This document shows positions 17,947 through 27,040 of a DNA stretch of 64,000 bases, piece by piece. Made by a program: the position numbers and the translations under genes. Source of the stretch: Micavibrio aeruginosavorus ARL-13. Lineage in GTDB: Bacteria > Pseudomonadota > Alphaproteobacteria > Micavibrionales > Micavibrionaceae. The stretch is taken from contig NC_016026.1 in the NCBI RefSeq assembly GCF_000226315.1, positions 620,001 to 684,000 of the forward strand, given 5' to 3'. Every line of letters begins with the position of its first letter. The stretch's first letter is position 1. The notes beneath the pieces are model-generated. The model was not told where the DNA came from. It searched no databases and saw only the letters and a list, made by a program, of their open reading frames with translations.

Positions 17947-19071
17947 GTGGGACACGTCAATTATCACAAAACCACAGAGCATGCATCGGGCCACCCCGAT
18001 CTGGTCAAACGCAAATTCAATTGCGCTGGGCGTCTGTCGCATGACGTTTACGCCACCGGGTTTGAACGGGTGCGCGCGCGTGCCAGCATGATGCCCGAAC
18101 AGGCCGCTACCGCCATGGGAATAAAGGCCGAAGATTATGTGGCCCTGGAACAGGGGAAAGTCCGCCCCAGCCGTAAGACGATCGAAGATTTTTGCGCGGC
18201 CTTGCGTTGCCATCCGTTGGATTTACAGGATGAAAAAGCCCATTCGCCCCTGCCACGTGTGATGATTGAAACCCTGCACGATCTGGCCGCCAACAATCAG
18301 GCCAGCCGTACCGATCGTCGCCGTGCTGTTGATCGGTTACGCATGGAGCATGAATGCGCCGCATGGATGATGCAAACCCACGGCGATACAGGATTGGATG
18401 TATTAAAAACGGCAGAGGGCGCGGTGTGTATACGCCCCATTCTCGGATCGGTTGATGGGGATATGCGTCGTTGGCTGCGGGCGGACGATCCGCGCGGCTT
18501 GATGGATGCGGCCCTGGATCATTATGTTTTTGCACTGGATGATATGGTGGATGAACAATATGCGTTGATCAATCATTGCAAATCCGTATGCAACGAAAAT
18601 TATGATGATCTGCTGTCCTTTGGCTTGACGCTGTATGGGTCGAATAATTTTTTGACGGCGTTAAACCGCATGTGGGCCACAAGCCATGAACATGGATTTG
18701 ACCATGTTCGCCGCGTGATCAATGATGTGCCGGACATGTTCGGGCCGATGCATGAACGGTTGTTCAAAACCGGTGCGGTAACGGTTGATGGTGTGCGGAT
18801 GAATATGCGCAAGGCCATAAACCGGATGCTGGATCATGCAGAAACGCATATCAAAATGTGTGACGCGGTGAATGGAAAAACCGGTATTTTTGACCGTATT
18901 CAATCCCTGAAAAATCAGAAAGACGACATTCTGGCATGGCGTGGATTGTTAAAAACGCAAACGCTTCTGGCGTGGTGTGAAAACCATCGTCGGATTGATC
19001 TGTCCCGGCTGGATGAAGTGGACCGCGCGCTGGGCCGGGCCAGGCCAGCCGCACCGGTGTCGCAGCCGTAA
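17947..19071 (+). CDS. Unknown protein with N-terminal XRE-like helix-turn-helix
   Basis: Protein of 374 residues that I do not recognise beyond its N-terminus. Residues about 38-95 look like an XRE-type HTH: FERVRARASMMPEQAATAMG, then DYVALEQGKVRPSRKTIEDF and ALRCHPLDL. The rest is mainly helical and Asp/His rich (LDHYVFALDDMVDEQYALINHC; a later LNRMWATSHEHGFDHVRRVI), with no membrane segment. A GTG at 17947 is the best start; it follows the mdh terminator by 64 bp. The gene converges on the peptidoglycan-hydrolase cluster with a 21-base gap, so it could be the regulator of that cluster, but nothing in the sequence proves it. Confidence 0.6.
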   Translation: MGHVNYHKTTEHASGHPDLVKRKFNCAGRLSHDVYATGFERVRARASMMPEQAATAMGIKAEDYVALEQGKVRPSRKTIEDFCAALRCHPLDLQDEKAHSPLPRVMIETLHDLAANNQASRTDRRRAVDRLRMEHECAAWMMQTHGDTGLDVLKTAEGAVCIRPILGSVDGDMRRWLRADDPRGLMDAALDHYVFALDDMVDEQYALINHCKSVCNENYDDLLSFGLTLYGSNNFLTALNRMWATSHEHGFDHVRRVINDVPDMFGPMHERLFKTGAVTVDGVRMNMRKAINRMLDHAETHIKMCDAVNGKTGIFDRIQSLKNQKDDILAWRGLLKTQTLLAWCENHRRIDLSRLDEVDRALGRARPAAPVSQP

Positions 19072-19092
19072 TCAAGACAATTGTAATCTGTT

Positions 19093-20070
19093 TTATGCTC
19101 CCGGCATCGGTGGGGCGATGGGGGCTTGGCGGAATTGCTGTTCCATTGTTGCGTCGACCGTCGTGCCGGCGCGTTGATAATCACCCAACGCCGCGATGGA
19201 AAACGCGGTACGCAGTGCGGGCATGCTGGCCTGTAATTCTCCCTCTGGTGCGTATGTGGCGGCAGCACTTTTTCCAGGCCTGCAGGCTTGTTCCTGAACA
19301 TCTTCGACGATCGACAGCATTTTCTGGCCTGTCGGATCTTCCAGCTTCTTTTCAATCGCCTTTTCATAGGATGAAATTTGTTTATCGGCGGAGGCCTTTC
19401 CGGCCAGGCCTTTGTTCGCGTCCACTTCCCATCCGGATGCGGCTTTGCCGTCCTGTAATTTCTGCGCATTCCCCGGGCCGATATTGTAACCAGCATAAAC
19501 GATGGGGAAGCTGTCCGGTTCGGCGGGGTCGACATCCAGTTTTTGTGCAATGTCCTTGCTGTAAAAGGCGGCGGTATATGTTGTGGCTTCCGGTGCTTCG
19601 CGCAGTGAATCGATCAGGTTTCCGTTCTTTTTGACGAAAGACCGAATCTCATCCCCATCCATATCCTTGGCTTTTTCATGGATTTTTTCAATTTTATCCG
19701 CTTGCTTTTTGAGGCCTTGCGCATCGAGCCGTTCGGCAATTTCACCACCGTTTTTGGCCAATGTTTCAACGACGGCGACGCGGCTGACCTGAAAATCACC
19801 TTTCACACCTGTGGGGCTGGTCATTGTGTCGTGTGTGCTGAATTCACTTTCGCGGCCCCACATGCCGACCAGCAATTCCGGCGCAACGCCTGTGGCTGCG
19901 GCGGCGTCAGGCAGCACGCTCATAACGCGGGCCTGGCGGTCGGTTAAATCATCGGGAAGGGATTGGGGTGTTATGACTCCGCCATCCTGGACCACGGCGC
20001 GTGCAGGGGTGAAATCAATTGGTTTCGCTTGTGTATTGGCTTCGGTGTTTTTGTCTTTGTCTGTTGCCAT
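19093..20070 (-). CDS. Lytic-transglycosylase-like (SLT fold) protein
   Basis: Protein of 325 residues with a lysozyme-like core. The catalytic Glu is probably Glu74 in LLVGMWGRESEFS, followed by SPTGVKGDFQVSRVAV (88-100, the GxxGxxQ region) and YAGYNIGPGNAQKL (about 192-205), the pattern of GH23 transglycosylases that cleave the MurNAc-GlcNAc bond. A helical, charged insert separates the second and third motifs. There is no signal peptide; the N-terminal 40 residues are polar and look disordered. Export by lysis, by a dedicated secretion system or as an effector must therefore be invoked. Last gene of the leftward three-gene cluster. Enzymatic assignment by motif only. Confidence 0.7.
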   Translation of the reverse strand: MATDKDKNTEANTQAKPIDFTPARAVVQDGGVITPQSLPDDLTDRQARVMSVLPDAAAATGVAPELLVGMWGRESEFSTHDTMTSPTGVKGDFQVSRVAVVETLAKNGGEIAERLDAQGLKKQADKIEKIHEKAKDMDGDEIRSFVKKNGNLIDSLREAPEATTYTAAFYSKDIAQKLDVDPAEPDSFPIVYAGYNIGPGNAQKLQDGKAASGWEVDANKGLAGKASADKQISSYEKAIEKKLEDPTGQKMLSIVEDVQEQACRPGKSAAATYAPEGELQASMPALRTAFSIAALGDYQRAGTTVDATMEQQFRQAPIAPPMPGA

Positions 20071-20166
20071 GGGCTTATACTCTGATTGACGCGGCGGTTG
20101 CTCTCCCCCTTGTTGGATTCTTTTTTTCGATCTGCGAACAATTCTAAACTGTAGATGTTAAAAAAT

Positions 20167-20199
20167 AAAAAAGCCCGCCGGGAAAGACGGGCTTTTTAA
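20167..20199 (-). terminator. Terminator between the two cell-wall enzyme genes
   Basis: Inverted repeat with GCCCG/CGGGC core extended by A and T runs on both sides, so it can work in either direction. It lies just after the stop of the leftward gene at 20216. Confidence 0.8.
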
Positions 20200-20215
20200 A
20201 CTGTTTTCTGGACCG

Positions 20216-21238
20216 TTATTGGATGGCCAGTGCCGGAATGACCGGGGCGGGGCGCTGCGGATCGGGTGTTTGATCCTGTGCCGCATCGATTCCTTGTGCC
20301 GGTTTGGCAAAGGCCAAACTGACGGGTTGCGCAGACACCTTCACGGCACCATCCGGATCGTATTTGTTGGCAGCACTGCCCGTTTCGCGGGTCAGGGCAT
20401 TGGCCACTTGCTGTTCACGCTCGGCACGTAAAACGGCCACAACGGCCTGCGGCGGCACGTGCGCTTTGTTCAACCCATCGCCATGGTAATAGCTTTTCCC
20501 GGCCATATCTTTTGGCAGGGAGGCCCATTCCATGGACATGTTGCGCATGAATTGGCTTTCACTCATGTCGCCGTTCAGGAATTTGCTCAGGCCGCGGCGC
20601 TCCATCAGAACACCGGCCATTTTATCCTGCATATCCTGATCGAATTTTTCGTTCCCGCTCAGGCCCATTTCATTTTTCAAGCCGCGCAGGGTCTTCTCGA
20701 TAATCTGGTAGCGGCCCGCGGCGGAGTTGCCCGGGTCGTTGTTTTGCCAGGCCAGAACTTCGTTAATCGTCATGCCGGTGAAGTTCACATGGCGGTTGCC
20801 AAAGGCCGTGTTGTAAGATTGGCCAGTCTCGTGATTTTTTTGGCTGTGTTCACCCGTGGAAATCAGGTCCAGCAGGTTCTGCGGCGGGTTGAGAACAACG
20901 GCGCGTGCTTTGCTGAAGTCTGTCTTGCTAAAATCTGTGCGGCTTTCCCATTCGCCGTCATGCGCTTTTACATCATTGCGCCAGCCGCGATACTGGGTGT
21001 CATCCATGCCCATGATACCGGCGAACAATTTGTTCAGGCCGGTTTGGCTGCCGTTTTCAGGATCCAGGAATGACATGAAGTACATCAGGATCTGGGCCAG
21101 AACCTGTTGCAGGAAGCCGAGCTGGCCATAGGCCATGGCGGGGGCAACTTGCTGGGGACCCTGCGTCAGCTTGCGCGGATCAACCCCGTTTTGTACGGGG
21201 GCGGGTTGGGCTGTGTTTTGTGTTGTATCTACCACCAT
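20216..21238 (-). CDS. Lambda R endolysin-like (GH104) muralytic protein
   Basis: Protein of 340 residues. Residues about 118-260 follow the order of the phage lambda R lytic transglycosylase: NLLDLISTGEHSQ with a candidate catalytic Glu130, a beta region (YNTAFGNRHVNFTGMTINEV), SAAGRYQIIEKTLRGLKNEMGL (174-191), FDQDMQDKMAGVLMERRGL and EWASLPKDM (237-245). Such enzymes cut glycan strands to 1,6-anhydro products. The catalytic domain sits between a polar N-terminal region of about 115 residues with one hydrophobic helix (QLGFLQQVLAQILMYFMSFL) and a Pro/Ala/Gln tail, unlike a free endolysin of about 160 residues. No signal peptide, holin or other phage gene is near. Its own terminator follows. 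Confidence 0.72.
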   Translation of the reverse strand: MVVDTTQNTAQPAPVQNGVDPRKLTQGPQQVAPAMAYGQLGFLQQVLAQILMYFMSFLDPENGSQTGLNKLFAGIMGMDDTQYRGWRNDVKAHDGEWESRTDFSKTDFSKARAVVLNPPQNLLDLISTGEHSQKNHETGQSYNTAFGNRHVNFTGMTINEVLAWQNNDPGNSAAGRYQIIEKTLRGLKNEMGLSGNEKFDQDMQDKMAGVLMERRGLSKFLNGDMSESQFMRNMSMEWASLPKDMAGKSYYHGDGLNKAHVPPQAVVAVLRAEREQQVANALTRETGSAANKYDPDGAVKVSAQPVSLAFAKPAQGIDAAQDQTPDPQRPAPVIPALAIQ

Positions 21239-21357
21239 AGTCCTACACCCTTGTTTTTATTCTATTTATTGGGGCCTCTGTCAGGCTCTTCCTGTCTGTG
21301 ATTGCCCCCATAATATCGAAAAAGCCCCTGTTTTGTCAAACTTTTCCGGCTTTATAA

Positions 21358-23520
21358 TCAGGCCATCCCCATGCTCATCGTTTGGCCGTTCAGGCCCGCG
21401 CGGCGGGTCTGTTCGGTCATGTCCATATCAGCGCCCGGCACTTGCGGTGTGGCCGCAGTCGGTTGATTCGGGCTGGCTGCGGCGGCAAAGGCGCTGTTCA
21501 TGTCCATGCCCGGATCAATGTCGGATTTTGCGGCCGATGTGCCCACGCGACTGGTTGCGGCATCATTGCCGGTCGATGCGACCATTTCGCGCTCCGGGGC
21601 CATGCCATAACGTTCGTCAATCAGGCGTTTTGTATTGTCCATCGATGTGGAGACATAGGTGCGCAATGATTCCGGCGTTTTATCCAAAATTTGCGTGCGG
21701 TCGATTTGCTGGCTTAAAATTTGTTCGCGCGTATCCGTGTTTTCTAACCAGGCCTGATAATCATTCATCTGGTTGATTTGGGCATCGGCGCTGTTGTTGG
21801 CATTCTCCAGTTTTTGCTGGGATTCGGCCAGATTTTTTTCTGCTGTTTCCAGTTCTTGAATAGCTTCCAATTGCTCTTGCTGCGCGGCGGTCAGGTTCCC
21901 CTGCTTTTCCATCAATTCGGCTTTGGCCTGGGCCAGGTCACCCTTTGCAATGCCCAGCTCTTCAACTTTTTTCAGCTTCGCCTGAGCAAGGGCTTCCCCT
22001 GCGCTAACAACGTTTTGCAATTCTGTTTGGTTTTCCGCGAGGTCGGCTTTCAAATTGCCGATTTCCTGGCGAATGCCCACCATGCCTTCTTCGTAGTATC
22101 CGCGCAGTTCTTCAAGGCTGACACGACGTTCGCTCAGCTGCGCGTTTTCGGCTGTTTTTTCGTTTACTGTGTTTTGCGCCTGTTCGGCCTGCGTTTTTGC
22201 ATCATCAATTTCGACGGTTTTGTTGATAAACTTGTCAAGGTTATCGCCGCTTTGTTGTTTCAAGTTGCTGTAGCGTTCGAAAGAGGACAGGGCATTTGCG
22301 TTGTCGAGATCGTCTTTGGAGATGTCCTTCACATCGCCATTTTGGTTGACGATCTGGCCCTGTTCATTGACGAACAGTTTGTCGCCATTTTCCGGGTCGC
22401 GCGGTGCGTTGGCTTCCATCGCGTTCAGGCGGCGGAAAACCTCGGAGTTATCGGTTGCCACGGCCATCTGCTCTTCTTTGGCCGTGTTCAACTTGTCGAG
22501 ATTTTCTTCCAGAATTTGCTGGTTGGTTTCAACCATGGCCTCGTTCGCGGCCATTTGCCCGTCCAACACGGTCATTTGGGCGTCGATCTGGTTGATTTCC
22601 TGCTGGGTATTGGCTTCTTGCTCTTCCAGAACGTCAATCTGATTGTTGAGCTGTTCGCCCTCGGCTTCCAAAACGGCACGCTGTTCTGCGTTTTCTGCGA
22701 TCTTTTGATCCAGAACAACGACGTCTTCGTTCAAACGCTCGACGCGCTGTTCGGCGGCCTGAACATTTTGTTCGGCTTCTTCCACTTCGCGTTCTGCCTG
22801 CGCGACACGTTCGTTGGCTTCGTTCAGGCGTTTTTGGGCTTGTTCGACGGCCAATTGGTTCTGGCGGACGTTTTCTTCCAGCTGGCGGATATATTGGCTG
22901 TAACGAATGGCCTGGGCTGTGCGTTCTTTTTCTTTCTGCTCGGCCTGGGTCTGGCCACCGCGCACGCTGCTATTCACCGGTCCGGTCGTGCCCATGCGTT
23001 CGGCCAGGGTTTCCATCGCGTTTAATTCACGTAATCCCTTGTGACCGTGTTGTGATTCATAAACGGCATCCATCACGTTTTCGGCGGCGATGGTGCGCGC
23101 ATTCGGTGTTTTCACCTGTGCTTCAAAAATCGGGCTCAGGGCTTCAATCTGAATGGCCTGTTGATCCGGGCCGCTGGCTTCGGAAGCCGCGTTATTATTC
23201 TGGTTTGTTCCTTGTGAGGATGCTGACGGTGCGCTGTCTTTTGTCGCGGCGGCCTGGGGCGCGGAATTGTCAATCGCTGCGATATTGGTCGCGCTGTTGA
23301 TTTCATTCGGGATCGTTTGGGATTGTGCGGCCGCATCGTTACCCAATTCCATCGCGCGTCGCGCCGATTGCAGCGGGGCGGTATCGAACAACGCGCGATC
23401 AGCCTCGGCCCCCTTCATGCCGATGGTTGTGGTCGATTCATTGAAGATGCGGCGATAGGTGCCGCGTTCGACATCATATACAGCGTTGGTTTGGTTCGGT
23501 GTTTGGCCTGATTCTGCCAC
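21358..23520 (-). CDS. Large cysteine-free coiled-coil protein of unknown function
   Basis: Protein of 720 residues. The first 200 are polar and Ala/Asn/Gln rich; two long coiled coils follow at about 205-350 (EVEEAEQNVQAAEQRVERL repeated in style) and 425-590 (ELQNVVSAGEALAQAKLKK), split by a short globular insert with DPENGDKLFVNEQGQIV. The tail is again Ala/Pro/Met rich and disordered. No Cys, membrane helix or signal peptide is seen. A GTG with a GGGGGA ribosome-binding site starts it. As first gene of the leftward cluster with two muralytic proteins it may be a structural or delivery component, such as a rod, filament or tape-measure-like part; that is inference. A general SMC-like similarity only reflects coiled-coil composition. 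Confidence 0.65.
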   Translation of the reverse strand: MAESGQTPNQTNAVYDVERGTYRRIFNESTTTIGMKGAEADRALFDTAPLQSARRAMELGNDAAAQSQTIPNEINSATNIAAIDNSAPQAAATKDSAPSASSQGTNQNNNAASEASGPDQQAIQIEALSPIFEAQVKTPNARTIAAENVMDAVYESQHGHKGLRELNAMETLAERMGTTGPVNSSVRGGQTQAEQKEKERTAQAIRYSQYIRQLEENVRQNQLAVEQAQKRLNEANERVAQAEREVEEAEQNVQAAEQRVERLNEDVVVLDQKIAENAEQRAVLEAEGEQLNNQIDVLEEQEANTQQEINQIDAQMTVLDGQMAANEAMVETNQQILEENLDKLNTAKEEQMAVATDNSEVFRRLNAMEANAPRDPENGDKLFVNEQGQIVNQNGDVKDISKDDLDNANALSSFERYSNLKQQSGDNLDKFINKTVEIDDAKTQAEQAQNTVNEKTAENAQLSERRVSLEELRGYYEEGMVGIRQEIGNLKADLAENQTELQNVVSAGEALAQAKLKKVEELGIAKGDLAQAKAELMEKQGNLTAAQQEQLEAIQELETAEKNLAESQQKLENANNSADAQINQMNDYQAWLENTDTREQILSQQIDRTQILDKTPESLRTYVSTSMDNTKRLIDERYGMAPEREMVASTGNDAATSRVGTSAAKSDIDPGMDMNSAFAAAASPNQPTAATPQVPGADMDMTEQTRRAGLNGQTMSMGMA

Positions 23521-23737
23521 TTCATATCCCCCGGGGTGTACTCACACGCCCCCATCATGCACAAAAACGAATAATATTATGTTAAAAGATCAAGTTTTAT
23601 TAAAATTTTATCTATTCAAACAGGAAGATAGCCGGGGACAGCCGTTTGAAGCGGGCTTTGCAGCTTTGCAAAAGAGGGGCCGGGTGGTAAATCTCTGGGG
23701 TTAGTCTGATAACCCACCTGATCCAAACGGGGTCCAA

Positions 23738-24940
23738 ATGAATATTCATGAGTATCAAGGCAAAGCCCTGCTGAAAAAATACGGCGTTCTGGTGCCCGAG
23801 GGCATTCCGGCCATGACGGTTGCCGAGGCTGTGGCCGCGGCGAAACAACTGCCAGGTCCGCTGTATGTTGTAAAATCCCAAATCCATGCGGGCGGCCGTG
23901 GCGCCGGTAAATTCAAAAACAATCCGGAAGGCAAGGGCGGTGTTCGTCTGTGCAAAACGGTTGATGATGTGAAAGACGCCGCCGAGGCGATGCTGCACCA
24001 GGTTCTGGTGACCAAGCAGACCGGACCGGATGGTCAGAAGGTTCAACGCCTGTACGTCACCGACGGTGTGGACATTCAAAAAGAATATTACTGCTCCGTC
24101 GTTCTGGACCGCGCAACGTCCCGCGTGACGTTCATGGTGTCCACCGAAGGCGGCATGGATATCGAAGAAGTGGCCGAAACCCACCCGGAAAAAATCATTC
24201 GCTGTGCGATTGACCCGGTGACGGGCATGCAGGGCTTCCACGCCCGCAAGCTGGCCTTCGGTCTGGGCCTGTCCGGCGATGCGCTGAAGAGCGCGCAAAA
24301 ATTCTTCATGTCCCTGTACAAAGCATTCGTGGACATGGATTGCTCGATCGTTGAAATCAACCCGATGATCGTGACCGACAAAAACGAAGTGATGGCGTTG
24401 GACGCCAAACTGAACTTCGACGACAACGCCTTGTTCCGTCACCCGGACATTGCCGATCTGCGCGATGAAGCCGAGGAAGACGAGAATGAGCGTTTGGCCA
24501 AGGATTGGGAATTGTCCTATGTCCGCCTGGACGGGAACATTGGCTGCATGGTCAATGGCGCCGGTCTGGCCATGGCAACCATGGACATTATCAAACTGTA
24601 TGGTGGTGAACCTGCAAACTTCCTGGATGTGGGCGGCGGTGCAACGACCGAACGCGTGACCGCAGCCTTCAAGATCATTCTGTCTGATCCGAATGTGAAG
24701 GGCGTATTGGTCAACATTTTCGGCGGCATCATGAAATGCGACATCATTGCCAACGGCATTATCGCCGCGGCGAAGGAAGTGTCGCTGTCGGTTCCGCTGG
24801 TCGTTCGTCTGGAAGGCACCAACGTTGAGCAGGGTAAGAAAATTCTGCGCGAAAGCGGTTTGCCGATCACGTCCGCGGATAATCTGGCCGATGCGGCCCA
24901 GAAGGTCGTGGATGCAACGAAAAAAGCGCTGGCCGCTTAA
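23738..24940 (+). CDS. sucC: Succinate-CoA ligase (ADP-forming), beta subunit
   Basis: Beta subunit of succinyl-CoA synthetase, which couples succinyl-CoA hydrolysis to ATP or GTP formation. The 400-residue protein begins [20 protein letters not shown], then has the ATP-grasp motifs [39 protein letters not shown] with the Mg-binding residues, and [19 protein letters not shown] with the phosphate loop [11 protein letters not shown]. Length equals the family norm. The 217 bp before it are AT-rich and hold the start of the divergent coiled-coil gene, so its own promoter must lie there. sucD follows but is separated by a DUF2059 gene, whereas the two are adjacent in most bacteria. Confidence 0.97.
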   Translation: MNIHEYQGKALLKKYGVLVPEGIPAMTVAEAVAAAKQLPGPLYVVKSQIHAGGRGAGKFKNNPEGKGGVRLCKTVDDVKDAAEAMLHQVLVTKQTGPDGQKVQRLYVTDGVDIQKEYYCSVVLDRATSRVTFMVSTEGGMDIEEVAETHPEKIIRCAIDPVTGMQGFHARKLAFGLGLSGDALKSAQKFFMSLYKAFVDMDCSIVEINPMIVTDKNEVMALDAKLNFDDNALFRHPDIADLRDEAEEDENERLAKDWELSYVRLDGNIGCMVNGAGLAMATMDIIKLYGGEPANFLDVGGGATTERVTAAFKIILSDPNVKGVLVNIFGGIMKCDIIANGIIAAAKEVSLSVPLVVRLEGTNVEQGKKILRESGLPITSADNLADAAQKVVDATKKALAA

Positions 24941-24954
24941 TCACGAAAAGGATC

Positions 24955-25392
24955 ATGAGCATGAAAAAAATCCTGTCTTTGTCCGTTCTGGCGATCCTGC
25001 TGGCGACCACGCCAGCTATGGCCCAGACTGCGGAAACCACAGCGGCGGCCAAGCGTTATGTTGAGGCTGTTCCGTCCCAGAAAATGGTTGATGAAATGTT
25101 GGACCAGTTCAAATCCAACGAACAAATCAACCTGACCGAAGCCGATATTGCGGCCATTCGCAATTCCGTCAATGCGGCCAATCTGGACGCGGTGATGATT
25201 GATGCCATGGCCAAACATTTCACGGTTGAGGAAATCAATGCACTGGCCGACTTCTATACGTCTGCGACGGGCAAATCGATCATGAAAAAGATGCCGGCTT
25301 ATATGAATGAGATCATGCCGACGATTCAAAAAGCCGTGATGGATGCCGTGATTGCCGAGATGCAGAAAAAGGCACCTGCATCGGCTCAGTAA
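24955..25392 (+). CDS. Secreted DUF2059 protein inserted between sucC and sucD
   Basis: Periplasmic protein of 145 residues: signal peptide (KKILSLSVLAILLATTPAMAQ, cleaved after AMA) and a helical DUF2059-type body in which LDAVMIDAMAKHFTVEEINALADFYTSATGKSIMKKMPAYM carries the characteristic phrase. The function of DUF2059 is unknown. It starts 14 bases after sucC and ends 36 bases before sucD, so it is almost certainly in the same transcript. A second ATG two codons downstream is an alternative start. Its codon usage looks like its neighbours, with no sign of recent transfer. Confidence 0.85.
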   Translation: MSMKKILSLSVLAILLATTPAMAQTAETTAAAKRYVEAVPSQKMVDEMLDQFKSNEQINLTEADIAAIRNSVNAANLDAVMIDAMAKHFTVEEINALADFYTSATGKSIMKKMPAYMNEIMPTIQKAVMDAVIAEMQKKAPASAQ

Positions 25393-25428
25393 TCGAAACA
25401 ACCAGTAACAAATTTGGAGTGTAGGCTT

Positions 25429-26310
25429 ATGGCCGTTCTTGTCGATAAAAATACCAAAGTGATCTGCCAGGGTTTCACCGGCGCACAGGGCACGTTCCAC
25501 TCGGAACAAGCCATTGCGTACGGAACGAAAATGGTGGGCGGCGTGACCCCGGGTAAAGGTGGCACGAAACACTTGAACCTGCCCGTGTTTGACACGGTGG
25601 CTCAGGCGAAAGCAGAAACGGGATGCAACGCATCCGTGATTTATGTTCCGCCACCGTTCGCGGCGGATGCCATTCTGGAAGCCATTGATGCCGGTATCGA
25701 ACTGGCCATCTGCATTACAGAAGGCATTCCGGTTCTGGACATGGTGCGCGTGCGCCGTGCGCTGGATGGGTCCAACACCCGCCTGATCGGACCGAACTGC
25801 CCGGGCATTATCACGCCGGATGAATGCAAAATCGGCATTATGCCGGGCCACATTCACAAGCGTGGCAAAATCGGCGTTGTATCCCGTTCCGGTACCCTGA
25901 CATACGAGGCTGTGGCACAAACCACGGCCGCCGGGTTGGGCCAATCCACCTGTATCGGTATTGGTGGTGATCCGGTCAACGGCACCAACTTTATCGACTG
26001 CCTGAAAATGTTCCATGACGATCCGGAAACCGAAGCCATCATCATGATCGGCGAAATCGGTGGCAGTGCCGAAGTGGATGCGACGGAATATTACAAATCC
26101 TTGACCAACAAAAAGCCGATCGCTGGTTTCATCGCCGGTGTGACCGCGCCGAAGGGCAAGCGTATGGGCCACGCCGGGGCGATTATCTCCGGTGGTGCCG
26201 ACACGGCGGAAGCGAAAATCGCCGCCATGAAGGCCGCTGGTTTCGTTGTTGCCGACAGCCCGGCCAGCCTGGGTCAGGCCGTTCAGGAAGCCATGAAAAA
26301 GGCCGCTTAA
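25429..26310 (+). CDS. sucD: Succinate-CoA ligase, alpha subunit
   Basis: Alpha subunit of succinyl-CoA synthetase, 293 residues, carrying the phosphorylated His. Landmarks: [20 protein letters not shown] (CoA-binding Rossmann start), [25 protein letters not shown]-like segment, [28 protein letters not shown] and the active-site loop GHAGAII with the phospho-His. The ATG at 25429 was preferred to an in-frame one five codons upstream because family homology starts there and GGAG lies upstream. A strong terminator follows, so the transcript ends here and sucA is expressed separately. Confidence 0.97.
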   Translation: MAVLVDKNTKVICQGFTGAQGTFHSEQAIAYGTKMVGGVTPGKGGTKHLNLPVFDTVAQAKAETGCNASVIYVPPPFAADAILEAIDAGIELAICITEGIPVLDMVRVRRALDGSNTRLIGPNCPGIITPDECKIGIMPGHIHKRGKIGVVSRSGTLTYEAVAQTTAAGLGQSTCIGIGGDPVNGTNFIDCLKMFHDDPETEAIIMIGEIGGSAEVDATEYYKSLTNKKPIAGFIAGVTAPKGKRMGHAGAIISGGADTAEAKIAAMKAAGFVVADSPASLGQAVQEAMKKAA

Positions 26311-26332
26311 GCGCGATCATTCGTATTTTAAT

Positions 26333-26368
26333 AAAAAGCGGCGAAGCCCACGGGTTTCGCCGCTTTTT
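26333..26368 (+). terminator. Terminator after sucD
   Basis: A 13 bp stem with A run on the left and T run on the right (AAAAAGCGGCGAA/TTCGCCGCTTTTT) around a GCCCACGGGT loop. It can act in both directions but only the rightward sucC-sucD transcript ends here. Confidence 0.92.
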
Positions 26369-26437
26369 GTATCCGGTTTTATTCCCCGCATTTTATGGTA
26401 GAATCGAAGGGTTATACCGAATGGGGGATGGCCACCA

Positions 26438-27019
26438 ATGCTCGACCAATTTTCTGAAGACCAGCAAGCTTTGTTGATCGCGTTGCCCTATCGCACCGGG
26501 CTGTGGCTCAGCCAGTGTGATTCCACGGGCGGTGGCGATGCCGATGAGGCCGAGATGCAAGCCCTGCACGAAATTGTCACCGGTTTTGCCGAAGATTTCC
26601 TGAAATCCGAATTTGTTCAGGCTTTGATGGAACAAACTGTGGCGCACAAAAATGCGTGGAGCACGTGGAACCGCGACATTGATCTGGTGCCCGAGGAATG
26701 CCGCAAGGCCGTGCAGTTGCTGGCCGATCATCTGGATCGCAAGGAATTTCTGTCTTTCAAACAAAACCTGATGGAAATCGCGACCGACGTGGCGTTGGCT
26801 TATCGTGAAAACGGGGATGACAGCCTGTCGGGGCGCGTGAATGTCTATACGCGGTTGGTTTCTGAAAAGGTCCGGTCGATGATGATGGGGCGTCCGCCAC
26901 GGTCATTGGATGAAATCCTGAATATTTCAGAAGCCGAACAGGCAGCACTCGACCGTCTGGCCGAGGCCTTGGATTTGGACGGACGCTTGTTCAAAGCACG
27001 TGAACCCAACGCCGCTTGA
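26438..27019 (+). CDS. Unknown helical protein, tandem paralogue A
   Basis: Soluble, mostly helical protein of 193 residues with no signal or membrane segment. It shares a pattern with the next gene: LPYRTGLWLSQCDSTGGGDADE near the start, a mid part with FLKSEFVQALMEQT and W-x-W, ECRKAVQLL, DVALAYRENGDDS and a C-terminal ILNISEAEQAALDRLAEAL. Two charged helices around an Asp/Glu cluster recall TerB-like tellurite-resistance proteins in general shape, but I cannot claim membership. It lies between the sucD terminator and the second copy, which starts 21 bases later, so the two are co-transcribed. Confidence 0.7.
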   Translation: MLDQFSEDQQALLIALPYRTGLWLSQCDSTGGGDADEAEMQALHEIVTGFAEDFLKSEFVQALMEQTVAHKNAWSTWNRDIDLVPEECRKAVQLLADHLDRKEFLSFKQNLMEIATDVALAYRENGDDSLSGRVNVYTRLVSEKVRSMMMGRPPRSLDEILNISEAEQAALDRLAEALDLDGRLFKAREPNAA

Positions 27020-27040
27020 TCAAAAGGAAAGAGCAACGCC

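Noticed and set aside
21239-21357. Terminator after the coiled-coil gene
   Set aside because: Only a 6 bp AAAGCC/GGCTTT stem with a 21-base loop could be drawn, too weak to support.
19093-23520. Prophage remnant as the source of the lyase cluster
   Set aside because: No integrase, terminase, capsid, tail or holin gene and no attachment repeats are visible, and the genes have the same codon character as neighbours; remains possible only as domesticated single genes.
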